Assembly (NCBI RefSeq): GCF_014189505.1
Contig: NZ_CP050301.1
Location: forward strand, 1,929,501 to 1,993,500
DNA from: Phyllobacterium sp. 628
GTDB taxonomy: Bacteria > Pseudomonadota > Alphaproteobacteria > Rhizobiales > Rhizobiaceae
Direction of reading: 5' to 3'
DNA: 64,000 nucleotides
In this document: positions 45,682 through 53,812 of the stretch, piece after piece
Position numbering within the stretch: the first letter of the stretch is position 1
Layout: each line of letters opens with the position of its first letter
Notes under the pieces: model-generated
What the model was told of the DNA's origin: nothing
Seen by the model: only the letters and a program-made list of their open reading frames with translations
Databases searched by the model: none
Made by a program: the position numbers and the translations under genes

Positions 45682-45710
45682 TTGACGTTTACGTCAAGGT
45701 AAAATATAAA
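45682..45710 (+). promoter_or_regulatory. strong promoter with perfect palindromic operator upstream of ETF-QO
   Basis: TTGACG (45682-45687) and TATAAA (45705-45710) are 17 bases apart. The -35 is covered by the perfect 16-base palindrome TTGACGTTTACGTCAA (45682-45697). Its ACGT-WW-ACGT core resembles the operator I recall for LiuR, a MerR-type regulator of branched-chain amino-acid catabolism. ETF-QO would logically be co-regulated with the isovaleryl-CoA dehydrogenase genes at the end of the window. The LiuR link is an inference. Confidence 0.55.
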
Positions 45711-45849
45711 ATCGCGCAATGGTCGTAGGATGAGGGCAATTGGCCGCATCTTGTATGGATGCAACCCTCTGTCATACGGCTATTGTTGCGCTACTAATGG
45801 GAAAAACACAGCCAAAGTGTTTGCGGGGCAGAGCATTCAGGAGGACTTC

Positions 45850-47517
45850 ATGAGCGAGACAACCGAACTTCCAGAGCGCGAGAGCATGGAGTTTGATGTC
45901 GTTATTGTTGGCGGCGGCCCCTCGGGCCTTTCCGCAGCTATCAGGCTCAAGCAGATCAATCCTGAACTTTCGGTCGTCGTTCTTGAAAAGGGCGGCGAAG
46001 TCGGTGCCCATATCCTGTCCGGCGCGGTGGTCGATCCGATTGGTGTAGACAAGCTGTTGCCAGGCTGGCGCGAGGAAGAGGGGCATCCCTTCAAGACACC
46101 GGTAACGGCGGATCATTTCCTTGTTCTCGGACCGGCTGGCTCGGTTCGTCTGCCCAATATCGCTATGCCGCCATTGATGAACAATCACGGCAATTTCATC
46201 GTCTCCCTCGGCAATGTCTGCCGGTGGCTTGGCACCAAGGCGGAAGAACTCGGAGTCGAGATTTATCCGGGATTTGCCGGGTCGGAAGTTCTCTACAATG
46301 ATAGCGGCGCGGTCATCGGTGTCGCCACCGGCGACATGGGCATCGAAAAGGACGGATCACACGGTCCAGCCTATACACGCGGTATGGCACTCCTCGGCAA
46401 ATATACGCTCATCGCCGAAGGCGCGCGCGGATCGCTTGCCAAGCAACTTATCAGCAAGTTCAAGCTCGACGAGGGCAAGGAACCGGCGAAGTTCGGTATC
46501 GGCCTGAAAGAGCTCTGGCAGATCGATCCCGCCAAGCACAAATTGGGACTGGTCCAGCACTCGTTCGGCTGGCCGCTCGACATGAAGACAGGCGGCGGAT
46601 CGTTCCTCTATCATCTTGAGGACAACACCGTCGCAGTCGGTTTCGTCATGCACCTCAACTACAAGAATCCCTATCTTTCGCCATTCGAGGAATTCCAGCG
46701 CTTCAAAACCCATCCATCCATTCGTGGCATCTTTGAAGGCGGCAAACGTCTTGGCTATGGCGCGCGTGCGATCACCGAAGGCGGCTGGCAGTCTGTCCCG
46801 AAGCTTTCCTTCCCAGGCGGTGTGCTGATCGGTTGTTCGGCGGGTTTCGTCAACGTGCCGCGTATCAAGGGCTCACACAATGCCATGCTCTCGGGTATGC
46901 TGGCTGCAGAACATGCGGCGGAAGCACTGGCGGGCGGGCGTGCCAATGATGAGCTTATCGGCTATGAAAACGCTTGGCGTTCGAGCGAGATCGGCAAGGA
47001 TTTGAAGTGCGTGCGCAACGTCAAGCCGATGTGGTCCAAGCTTGGGACTATCGGCGGTATCATGCTCGGCGGCATCGATATGTGGCTGAACACCATTTTC
47101 GGCGGCTGGTCACCGTTCGGCACATGGAAACATGGCAAGAATGATGCGGCATCGCTCGAACCCGCAGCCAAGCACAAGCCGATTGCCTATCCAAAACCTG
47201 ACGGAGTGTTGACCTTTGATCGTTTGTCCTCGGTATTCCTGTCGAATACCAATCATGAGGAAAACGAACCGGTTCATCTGATCGTCAAGGATCCGGCTCT
47301 GCAGAAGTCATCGGAGCATGATATCTACGCGGGACCGTCCACGCGCTATTGCCCGGCTGGAGTTTATGAGTGGGTAGAGGAAAGCACCGGGCCGAAGTTC
47401 GTGATCAGTGCCCAGAACTGCGTTCACTGCAAGACCTGCGATATCAAGGACCCGAACCAGAATATTAACTGGATACCGCCTCAGGGCGGCGAGGGGCCGG
47501 TCTATACCAATATGTAA
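45850..47517 (+). CDS. electron transfer flavoprotein-ubiquinone oxidoreductase (ETF-QO)
   Basis: 555 residues from ATG 45850 with AGGAGG upstream. It passes electrons from acyl-CoA and related dehydrogenases, through ETF, to ubiquinone at the inner membrane. FAD-binding VVIVGGGPSGLSAAIRLKQ lies at 18-37. GKYTLIAEGARGSLAKQL and GVLIGCSAGFVNVPRIKGSHNAMLSGMLAAEHAAEAL follow. The C-terminal 4Fe-4S site is made of C in RYCPAG and CVHCKTCDIKDPNQNINWIPPQGGEGPVY. Length and motifs are complete. Monogenic, with a promoter/palindrome at 45682 and a terminator at 47526. Confidence 0.95.
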   Translation: MSETTELPERESMEFDVVIVGGGPSGLSAAIRLKQINPELSVVVLEKGGEVGAHILSGAVVDPIGVDKLLPGWREEEGHPFKTPVTADHFLVLGPAGSVRLPNIAMPPLMNNHGNFIVSLGNVCRWLGTKAEELGVEIYPGFAGSEVLYNDSGAVIGVATGDMGIEKDGSHGPAYTRGMALLGKYTLIAEGARGSLAKQLISKFKLDEGKEPAKFGIGLKELWQIDPAKHKLGLVQHSFGWPLDMKTGGGSFLYHLEDNTVAVGFVMHLNYKNPYLSPFEEFQRFKTHPSIRGIFEGGKRLGYGARAITEGGWQSVPKLSFPGGVLIGCSAGFVNVPRIKGSHNAMLSGMLAAEHAAEALAGGRANDELIGYENAWRSSEIGKDLKCVRNVKPMWSKLGTIGGIMLGGIDMWLNTIFGGWSPFGTWKHGKNDAASLEPAAKHKPIAYPKPDGVLTFDRLSSVFLSNTNHEENEPVHLIVKDPALQKSSEHDIYAGPSTRYCPAGVYEWVEESTGPKFVISAQNCVHCKTCDIKDPNQNINWIPPQGGEGPVYTNM

Positions 47518-47525
47518 CAGGAAAG

Positions 47526-47549
47526 CCCGGCAAAATGCCGGGTTTTTCT
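47526..47549 (+). terminator. rho-independent terminator after ETF-QO
   Basis: CCCGGCA, loop AAA, TGCCGGG, then TTTTTCTTT. A 7-bp GC-rich stem with a U-tract, nine bases after the stop codon. Confidence 0.88.
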
Positions 47550-47632
47550 TTCGGGATAATGACCTGCGCCGGTGCAATGCCCGCACCAGCTTGAAGGTTT
47601 ATCCGGGGCCATAATCTTCACAGGAGTTTCCG

Positions 47633-47938
47633 ATGATCACCTGCTATCTGAAATATGTCATTGATCCTTACAAGATAGCGGAGTTCGAAGAGTATGGCCG
47701 CCGCTGGATCGCGCTTGTGACGCGGCTGGGCGGCAATCATCACGGATATTTCCTGCCCAGCGAGGGTGCCAGCAATATCGCTTATGCCATGTTCAGCTTT
47801 CCAAGCTTTGCGGCCTATGAGGATTATCGCCATCGCATGGCGCAAGATCCGGAATGTCAGGAATTGCTTGAAATTGAAAAAAGCAATCGTAGCATCATCA
47901 GCTATGAGCGGAGCTTCCTGCGGCCCGTGCTCGAATAA
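47633..47938 (+). CDS. NIPSNAP family protein
   Basis: 101 residues, the common single-domain length. MITCYLKYVIDPYKIAEFEEYGRRWIALVTRLGGNHHGYFLPSEG is the family opening (dimeric alpha/beta barrel); YAMFSFPSFAAYEDYRHRMAQDPECQE follows. GGAGTTTCCG precedes the ATG. The biochemical function in bacteria is unclear. It abuts the convergent EEP-family gene with no base between the stops. Confidence 0.85.
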   Translation: MITCYLKYVIDPYKIAEFEEYGRRWIALVTRLGGNHHGYFLPSEGASNIAYAMFSFPSFAAYEDYRHRMAQDPECQELLEIEKSNRSIISYERSFLRPVLE

Positions 47939-48961
47939 TCAGTTCAGCATGACAGTCTGCAAGTCAGGGTTGCCATCGTCGTTGCCGGTGATCTTGAATT
48001 TAAGGAGCAATGGCAAGTGATCTGAACCAACGGGTGCGAGTGTTTGCACGCGCGCTCCCGCTACACGGTTTGAGACAAGAATATGATCAAGAGGCAGGCC
48101 AATCCACCGTGCGGCACGGGCCAGTGTGCCGTTGACAAGCCAGCTTGGGCGCAGACCGTCTGCTGACTGTGTTTTGCTCATCGCGGATAATTGCCGAACC
48201 GTCTGGCTCCAAGGTGCAGCGTTGAAATCTCCAGCGATAATCATGGGCCCTTGCAACAGTTCAAAATAGGGGCGCATTTCTTCGATGTTCTGCGCCTGCT
48301 CAAATGGCCAGGGCCATCCGAGATGCAGCGCCGCGATGAGCGCGCTGCGCCCGCCGAAATCGATACGCGCCAAACCAACGAGGGCGTTGCCAATGCACTG
48401 CGGTGCTGTTCCCAGTGCAAATGGTCGGCGGGAGAGAATGGCGACACCGCCTATGCGTTTGGTACTCGGGCAATAGAGATTGTAGGGATAACGCGCCTCG
48501 ATTGCCTTGAGCCTTGGCCGCCAACTGTCTGAAACTTCCTGCAGGGTAATGACGTCAGGTGTTTGCTCCGCGATTAAACGGATCACATCCACCTGTTCGG
48601 CATTGTCATAGCGCAAGTTCAATTGCAGCAGCTTGTATTCGGGCGGAGCGCCCGGCACGGATGATTGCTGGCCGGCACGGGCCGTCTCGGCCGCCGCAGG
48701 GGCAGCGGCGGGGCTCAAAACACTCGCCAAGGCCATAACGGCCAAAACGATGGCCATCAAACCTTCGCGCCACAGTCCAAGGAAGAGCGCCGGGAGGGCG
48801 GTGACAATCATCAAGCCAGCAATATGCATGCGGAAATGCGCGAAGGCATCAAAGACCGGGTGAACCGAACCGAAGAACCCGAGAACCAGCGGGACAGATA
48901 ACAAAACCGGCACAAGCACGGCGGCAAGCTTCAACCAGGATGTTTTCGTCGTTGTCGTCAT
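47939..48961 (-). CDS. endonuclease/exonuclease/phosphatase (EEP) family membrane protein
   Basis: 340 residues. Three hydrophobic helices in the first 95 residues (LAAVLVPVLLSVPLVLGFF, FRMHIAGLMIVTALPALFL, LMAIVLAVMALASVL) anchor it, and an Ala-rich linker leads to the EEP domain. Metal and catalytic residues are in LQLNLRYDN, VITLQEVSDSW (Glu), GDFNAAPWS (Asp, Asn) and SDHLPLLL (Asp, His). Such proteins resemble E. coli YbhP/YafD; the substrate may be a nucleic acid or phospholipid and cannot be told here. The dispersed repeat copy B lies upstream of its start. Confidence 0.82.
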   Translation of the reverse strand: MTTTTKTSWLKLAAVLVPVLLSVPLVLGFFGSVHPVFDAFAHFRMHIAGLMIVTALPALFLGLWREGLMAIVLAVMALASVLSPAAAPAAAETARAGQQSSVPGAPPEYKLLQLNLRYDNAEQVDVIRLIAEQTPDVITLQEVSDSWRPRLKAIEARYPYNLYCPSTKRIGGVAILSRRPFALGTAPQCIGNALVGLARIDFGGRSALIAALHLGWPWPFEQAQNIEEMRPYFELLQGPMIIAGDFNAAPWSQTVRQLSAMSKTQSADGLRPSWLVNGTLARAARWIGLPLDHILVSNRVAGARVQTLAPVGSDHLPLLLKFKITGNDDGNPDLQTVMLN

Positions 48962-49094
48962 ACCAACGCATTAACCGATGAATTGCGACGCAATCAAGAT
49001 GGCTCCGACAGCAACCGTCAAATGCAGATGGCCAGAGAGATACAACTCTGCATGCGTTGCGGGTCGATTGGAACCGGGCATTCTTGTCCGATTG

Positions 49095-49338
49095 AGTTTT
49101 GAGAGCGAAGCAGCATACACCGAGCCAGCCGGTGTATCGGGGCGATGGGCTTCCCGACCTTGGCAAAGGCCTTGCTCTCAAACCTGATGGTGAAATGATG
49201 TGGTATCTACCACTGAGTGTCACCCTGGAAATGAAAAGAACCCGGACTAGCTGGACGCTGGTCATCCGGGTTCGATTCATCTTCTAGGAAAAGGGGGTGG
49301 GCGAAAGCCCGCCTCCACTTCAGGAAGATATGATATTT
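49095..49338 (-). repeat. structured dispersed repeat, copy B (inverse of copy A)
   Basis: The reverse complement of this stretch aligns along its length with 7902-8146. The hairpins persist: AACCCGGA/TCCGGGTT, ATACACCG/CGGTGTAT and the outer GAGAGC/GCTCTC. The first hairpin (GGGC-TTTC-GCCC) differs in sequence but still pairs. It occupies most of the 443-base gap 48962-49404 between the EEP gene and the 3' end of the AMP nucleosidase gene; the rest of that gap shows no gene. Confidence 0.75.
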
Positions 49339-49404
49339 CGCCCGTATTTTCCAGCCGAAATTCTCACTTTTGGCAGTTGAATGACAGAAAACGGCCTAAA
49401 ATCT

Positions 49405-50913
49405 CTACTGGAAGGCCATTTCAAAGAAGCTTCGCAACTTGCGCGAGTGGAGTTTTTCCGGTGGCATCTCCGCAAGCTTTTCCAGTGCGCGAATGCCGAT
49501 CTGTAAATGCTGGGCAACCTGCCGTTTGTAGAATTCAGTTGCCATACCGGGGAGTTTCAGTTCGCCGTGCAGCGGCTTGTCTGATACACACAGGAGCGTT
49601 CCGTAAGGCACACGGAAACGGAAGCCATTTGCAGCGATGGTCGCGGATTCCATATCAAGCGCTATGGCACGGGACTGTGACAAACGTTTCACCGGACCGC
49701 GCTGGTCGCGCAGTTCCCAATTGCGATTGTCAATGGTCGCAACCGTTCCCGTACGCATGATGCGTTTAAGATCATAGCCTTCGAGACCGGTAATTTCCGC
49801 GACAGCCTGCTCCAGGGCAACCTGCACCTCGGCCAGCGCCGGAATCGGCACCCAGACCGGCAAGTCATCATCAAGCACGTGATCTTCGCGCACATAGGCG
49901 TGGGCAAGGACATAATCGCCAAGTGCCTGTGTGTTGCGCAAACCAGCACAGTGACCGAGCATGAGCCAGGCATGCGGGCGCAGGACGGCAATATGATCGG
50001 TTATGGTCTTGGCATTGGATGGACCGACGCCAATATTGACCATAGTGATACCGGCATTGTCCTTCTTGGCAAGATGATAGGCCGGCATTTGCGGCAGCCT
50101 GCCAATCGGCACGCCGGATGTCGGAGCATCGTGCCCAGCCTCGGTGATCAAATTGCCCGGTTCAATGAACCGCTCGTAGCCGCCGCCGCCATCGGCCATC
50201 AATTGCCGCGCCAGTGCGCAGAACTCGTCGATGTAAAACTGATAGTTTGTGAAGAGAACATAATTCTGGAAATGCATCGGGCGCGTCGCGGTGTAATGCG
50301 ATAGCCGGTGCAACGAGTAATCAACACGCTGGGCAGTGAATGGCGATAGCGGCATGATGCCGTCAATATCGTCGCTCTCATATTCGCCGTTGACGATCCT
50401 GTCATCAGTGGCATTCAAATCCGGCACGTCGAACATATCCCTCAGTGGAACTTGAAACGCGTCGGCGACCGAAGACTCCACATAGGTGCCCTCAAGGAAA
50501 GCAAAGTGGATGGGAATGGGTGTGGTGGATTCCTGTACGGTAACCGGTCCGCCATGATTGCGGATCAGCAGCCTGATCTGCTCTTCCAGATAATTCTCGA
50601 AAAGATCCGGGCGGGTGATGTTCGCCGAATACTGGCCCGGCGCCGAGACGTGGCCAAAGGCCAGCCGCGAGTCGATCTGCGCATAGCTTGATGTGGTCAA
50701 GCGCACTTCCGGGTAAAAGGCGCGAAAATGCGTGGTATCGCGCACTTCACCCTTTGCCACTTTGTCAAAGCTATCCCGCAAAAACTGCGTATTTCGCTCA
50801 TACAGCACGATCAGCGCTTGAACGGCTGCCTTTGCATCCGTGTATTCTTCAGGTTCAACATGGGGTGGCATGCTGATAGCGACGGGTTTTTTGGTTCCGA
50901 TTCGATTGTTCAT
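49405..50913 (-). CDS. amn: AMP nucleosidase
   Basis: 502 residues, close to the family length (about 490). It splits AMP into adenine and ribose 5-phosphate. The N-terminal AMN domain includes YTDAKAAVQALIVLYERNTQFLRDSFDKVAKGE and FRAFYPEVRLTTSSYAQIDSRLAFGHVSAPG. The C-terminal nucleoside-phosphorylase-like domain has TMVNIGVGPSNAKTITDHIAVLRPHAWLMLGHCAGLR and ALDMESATIAANGFRFRVPYGTLLCVSDKPLHGE (phosphate and ribose contacts). Cytoplasmic, apparently monocistronic, with the dispersed repeat copy B after it. Confidence 0.94.
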   Translation of the reverse strand: MNNRIGTKKPVAISMPPHVEPEEYTDAKAAVQALIVLYERNTQFLRDSFDKVAKGEVRDTTHFRAFYPEVRLTTSSYAQIDSRLAFGHVSAPGQYSANITRPDLFENYLEEQIRLLIRNHGGPVTVQESTTPIPIHFAFLEGTYVESSVADAFQVPLRDMFDVPDLNATDDRIVNGEYESDDIDGIMPLSPFTAQRVDYSLHRLSHYTATRPMHFQNYVLFTNYQFYIDEFCALARQLMADGGGGYERFIEPGNLITEAGHDAPTSGVPIGRLPQMPAYHLAKKDNAGITMVNIGVGPSNAKTITDHIAVLRPHAWLMLGHCAGLRNTQALGDYVLAHAYVREDHVLDDDLPVWVPIPALAEVQVALEQAVAEITGLEGYDLKRIMRTGTVATIDNRNWELRDQRGPVKRLSQSRAIALDMESATIAANGFRFRVPYGTLLCVSDKPLHGELKLPGMATEFYKRQVAQHLQIGIRALEKLAEMPPEKLHSRKLRSFFEMAFQ

Positions 50914-51107
50914 GCACCCTAATATAGTGAAATCCCATGTCAGTTGGGAGATGGTAAAAGCGTAGAAATTTCAATTCCTTTGCAGGTCTGTAAAAAGTGT
51001 CAGGTATCACGGTTTGAATCCGCTGCGAGGATTCAGTTTTCGCTCTTGTGATCGGTCCTTAGACACCTATGTTTGACAGGATAGAATCCCCTTTCCAGGA
51101 GAATGAC

Positions 51108-51809
51108 ATGACAAAGCAGACGAAGCCGATCGAACTTTATTATTGGCCGACACCAAACGGCTGGAAGATTTCCATTATGCTGGAAGAGCTTGGTGTTCCC
51201 TATGTTCTTAAGTTGATCAATATCGGCAAGGGCGAACAGTTCGAACCGTCATTCCTCAAGATTGCCCCCAACAACCGCATGCCTGCCATCGTGGACCCTG
51301 AAGGGCCTGGCGGCGAGCCGATTTCGGTGTTCGAATCCGGTGCTATCCTGCAATATCTCGGCCGTAAATTCGGCAAGTTCTACCCACAGGACGAACGTAC
51401 ACGCGTTGCTGTTGAAGAATGGCTGTTCTGGCAGGTGGGTGGTCTTGGGCCGATGGCTGGTCAGGCGCATCATTTCCGTCAGTATGCTCCGGAAAAGATC
51501 GAATACGGCATCAACCGCTATACCAACGAGGTCAACCGGCTTTACGGGGTAATGAACCGGCGTCTTGAAGGCCGCGATTATCTGGCCGGCGAATATTCCA
51601 TTGCTGATATGGCTTCGTTCGGATGGGTTGTTTCCTATGCCAATCAGGGGCAGGATTTGAACGACTCTCCTAACCTGAAGCGCTGGTTTGAAGCCATCAG
51701 TGCTCGCCCTGCCGTGGAGCGCGGGCGTGAGCTTGGTAAGGCCGAACGCCGCAATCTGGCCGATGACAAGGAAGCTCAGAAAATCCTGTTCGGGCAGAAG
51801 GCGCTCTAG
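51108..51809 (+). CDS. glutathione S-transferase family protein (YfcG/YghU-like)
   Basis: 233 residues from ATG 51108 with AGGAG upstream. The thioredoxin-like N-domain opens IELYYWPTPNGWKISIMLEELGVPYVLKLINIGKGEQF; the T-P-N-G-W-K motif marks the Nu-class (YfcG, YghU) group, which has disulfide-bond reductase activity in E. coli. PNNRMPAIVDPEGP contains the cis-Pro, and FESGAILQYLGRKFG the glutathione-contact ES. The C-terminal helical domain includes YLAGEYSIADMASFGWV. The stop TAG is made jointly by the target TA and the first G of a MITE that begins here. Confidence 0.9.
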   Translation: MTKQTKPIELYYWPTPNGWKISIMLEELGVPYVLKLINIGKGEQFEPSFLKIAPNNRMPAIVDPEGPGGEPISVFESGAILQYLGRKFGKFYPQDERTRVAVEEWLFWQVGGLGPMAGQAHHFRQYAPEKIEYGINRYTNEVNRLYGVMNRRLEGRDYLAGEYSIADMASFGWVVSYANQGQDLNDSPNLKRWFEAISARPAVERGRELGKAERRNLADDKEAQKILFGQKAL

Positions 51810-52074
51810 GTCGTAAACTCGTAAATCTGGCTGAAATGGCGCCTGAAACGGCAAGAAGATGCGAGGAGAGACGTGAAGGGCGGGGCTATTCCCCCGACTG
51901 AGCGGCTCGACACTGCAGCTTGCAGCCGTTTTGGCGCCGAGGGATATGGTCCATTTGCCCGGCTACAGCGTCGCAAAGGCTCGAGAACGGATAAACATTC
52001 CCATCGCCTTTGCTCCTTGTATCCGAACAAATGGCCTCATACCATTTCAATCAGATTTATGAGTGTACGACCTA
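51807..52074. mobile_element. MITE copy 1 (264 bp, TA target duplication)
   Basis: The core 51809-52072 starts GGTCGTA...AAATCTG and ends CAGATTTATGAGTGTACGACC. The first and last 30 bases form an imperfect inverted repeat (about four mismatches). TA flanks it on both sides (51807-51808, 52073-52074), as in Tc1/mariner-IS630 type insertions. There is no transposase gene. It is near-identical to 55845-56113 in the same orientation. Removing the element and one TA restores GCG CTC TAA, the original stop of the glutathione S-transferase gene. Confidence 0.85.
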
Positions 52075-52655
52075 ATCAAATCACCACCCGACGACAATCT
52101 GTTTCCTCCAATGAACGGCCCCTCGTGCTCAAGAGGTGATTATTGTTCGTCCACGGGGCAAGCTGAGCGTCAGTAAACAGACGCCAGCGAATTCAGCAGG
52201 GTTCATTGACTGGCCAAAATGAAATAGCCGGAGAGACGCTCCGGCCATTTCAGTATTTCAGGGCTTTGATGCTCTTTTCAGGTTGGGCTATTCTGCACTA
52301 TTCTCAAACAAAATAATATTGGTCCTGCAACCGCTCAGGCCAAGCCATAAACTGCTTGGTATGGCCCAGTTACACAAAGCAATCAGCCATTGCTTTGTTC
52401 CCTGCACCCCTGGACTTTCGCTTACCCCCGTTCGCTGGAGGATGTGCGCAAACGACTGATATCAGAACTAATATCAAGCGGTTGCAGGATAAATGGTTTC
52501 AATATTAGAAGCATTTCAAAAAACAATTTATCCTTAGTTCAATAGTGTAACTCTCACAATTAGACCTTAGTCTAACCTCCTGAGTGACCAAGCTTCACTG
52601 CTGCATAAAAGACACAGCAAGAGCGAACGGATTTGAATGGCACTAAATGATTGCG
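52075..52655. other. gene-free stretch after MITE copy 1
   Basis: 581 bases with no supportable gene. Two perfect hairpins are visible: GCCGGAG/CTCCGGC at 52227-52245 with a 5-base loop and A/T-rich flanks (terminator-like), and ACAAAGCAAT/ATTGCTTTGT at 52374-52398 with a 5-base loop. The region is AT-rich towards 52450-52560. The GFA gene ends at its far side. Confidence 0.5.
52227..52245 (+). terminator. terminator-like hairpin downstream of MITE copy 1
   Basis: Seven-bp GC stem (GCCGGAG/CTCCGGC) with loop AGACG, framed by GAAAT and ATTTC that can extend the stem. It may end transcription from the glutathione S-transferase side. Confidence 0.5.
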
Positions 52656-53060
52656 TCAGAGATGACGGGTTTCTGACGGCGTCTGTTCCCACTGATTGTG
52701 AAGCCCATCCTGATAGTCCACCGGTGCTGCAAGCAACTCCTCGGTTGTCAGGTCGTCGAGGCAAACGAGATTCACCGCATAAAACACGCCGCCCATAGCT
52801 TCCATCTCGCCCCGGCCAAATGGCTTCACACCGCATGTTTTGCAAAAGAAGTGAGCAATCGTCTTGCTGCCGAAACGGTACTCGGCGAGATTGTCTGCAC
52901 CGGCAACAATCCGCATCGCGTCGCGCCCGACAAAGGCTTTCCAGAACCGGCCTTTGGAACATGATGAGCAGTTGCATTTGCTCGTGCCATTCTGCAGGTC
53001 GATATCGCACTCAAAGCGCACGGACTGGCAGTGACAACTGCCGTGATAAGTCTTTTTCAT
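52656..53060 (-). CDS. GFA (glutathione-dependent formaldehyde-activating enzyme-like) family protein
   Basis: 134 residues, typical CENP-V/GFA domain. Zinc ligands: C9 and C11 in SCHCQSVRFEC, the CNCSSC cluster near 29-34, and CKTCGVKPFGRGEM near 73-86. YHGSCHCQSVRFEC is the family start. The name comes from one member; most GFA proteins have no known substrate, and some act as glutathione-adduct lyases. It precedes nothing on its strand and follows the SRPBCC gene after 33 bases, so the two may be co-transcribed. Confidence 0.85.
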   Translation of the reverse strand: MKKTYHGSCHCQSVRFECDIDLQNGTSKCNCSSCSKGRFWKAFVGRDAMRIVAGADNLAEYRFGSKTIAHFFCKTCGVKPFGRGEMEAMGGVFYAVNLVCLDDLTTEELLAAPVDYQDGLHNQWEQTPSETRHL

Positions 53061-53093
53061 AACGCCTCCCGGTATGGTTATTGATCGAAACAG

Positions 53094-53600
53094 TCAGTTC
53101 AAGGGTTGCTGGGCATGCGATGGAGCAGGGTTTCGCGCCAGTAGTTCCACGTAGTCCTCCAGACGCTCCATGCATTCCGTCCATCCGTTCTGATGGGAAT
53201 CGCGGTCTTCGACAGTCGCAAAGGCTGCCTGATGGAAGACAAGCTTGGTTCGATTACCTTCTTCATTGAGCGTAAGGGTGACAAGAGATTGCGGCCCGCA
53301 TTGCCCGTCGGTGTCTTCCCAGGCGAATGTGAAGGCGATCCTGCTGGGCTCGATGATTTCCTGATAAAGCCCCACCATCCACGCATCTTCGCCATCAGGG
53401 GATCGAATGGAATTGCGATAAGCGCCGCCCGTCCTGAAATCCATTTCGCAGCTCGGACAGGTAAAATCTTTTGGGCCCCACCACCGCACGATATGTTCCG
53501 GTTGGCTCCATGCTTTAAACACGAGGCCGATTGGCGCGTCTACGATTCGCGTGATCGTCAATTCCCGATCATTACCCTTTGGGCTCGTTGCGGCGACCAT
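53094..53600 (-). CDS. SRPBCC/AHSA1 family protein
   Basis: 168 residues. ELTITRIVDAPIGLVFKAWSQPEHIVRWWGPKDFTCPSCEMDFRTGGAYRNSIRSPDG is the activator-of-Hsp90-ATPase-1-like (AHSA1) signature, and HQNGWTECMERLEDYVELLA the closing helix. The fold binds hydrophobic ligands; the ligand here is unknown. Genes of this family often sit with an ArsR-type repressor, but none is adjacent here. A TAACT-4-AGTTA palindrome stands upstream of the start. Confidence 0.85.
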   Translation of the reverse strand: MVAATSPKGNDRELTITRIVDAPIGLVFKAWSQPEHIVRWWGPKDFTCPSCEMDFRTGGAYRNSIRSPDGEDAWMVGLYQEIIEPSRIAFTFAWEDTDGQCGPQSLVTLTLNEEGNRTKLVFHQAAFATVEDRDSHQNGWTECMERLEDYVELLARNPAPSHAQQPLN

Positions 53601-53650
53601 GGTTTCCTCCTCAAGTCATTTGGCGTGATTTGCATAACACGAAGGTTAAA

Positions 53651-53664
53651 TAACTTATTAGTTA
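53651..53664. promoter_or_regulatory. ArsR-like palindromic operator candidate
   Basis: TAACT-TATT-AGTTA, extended by TTAAA and AAATA, 51 bases upstream of the SRPBCC start. AT-rich palindromes of this kind are typical targets of ArsR-family repressors, which usually accompany AHSA1-type genes. No ArsR gene is in the window. Confidence 0.35.
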
Positions 53665-53812
53665 AATACACGGAGCCCCGGCATAGGTCAACATTACCTG
53701 TTTGTACTTTTTTGGGTCACAAATTTTCCTTGGAAAGCGCCACATCTAACATCAGTTTGCCCGCCAGCAAGGACAGTCTTGCGATTCATGTTGCCGGAGA
53801 TGGAGATGAGAC

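Noticed and set aside
49255..49285. tRNA-like GGGTTCGATTC stretch in repeat copy B
   Set aside because: No acceptor stem or anticodon arm can be built around it, and copy A lacks the motif.
51806..52139. Open frames inside MITE copy 1 (similar frames in copy 2 at 55839-56139)
   Set aside because: They exist in both copies only because the DNA repeats are near-identical; no transposase motif and no ribosome site.
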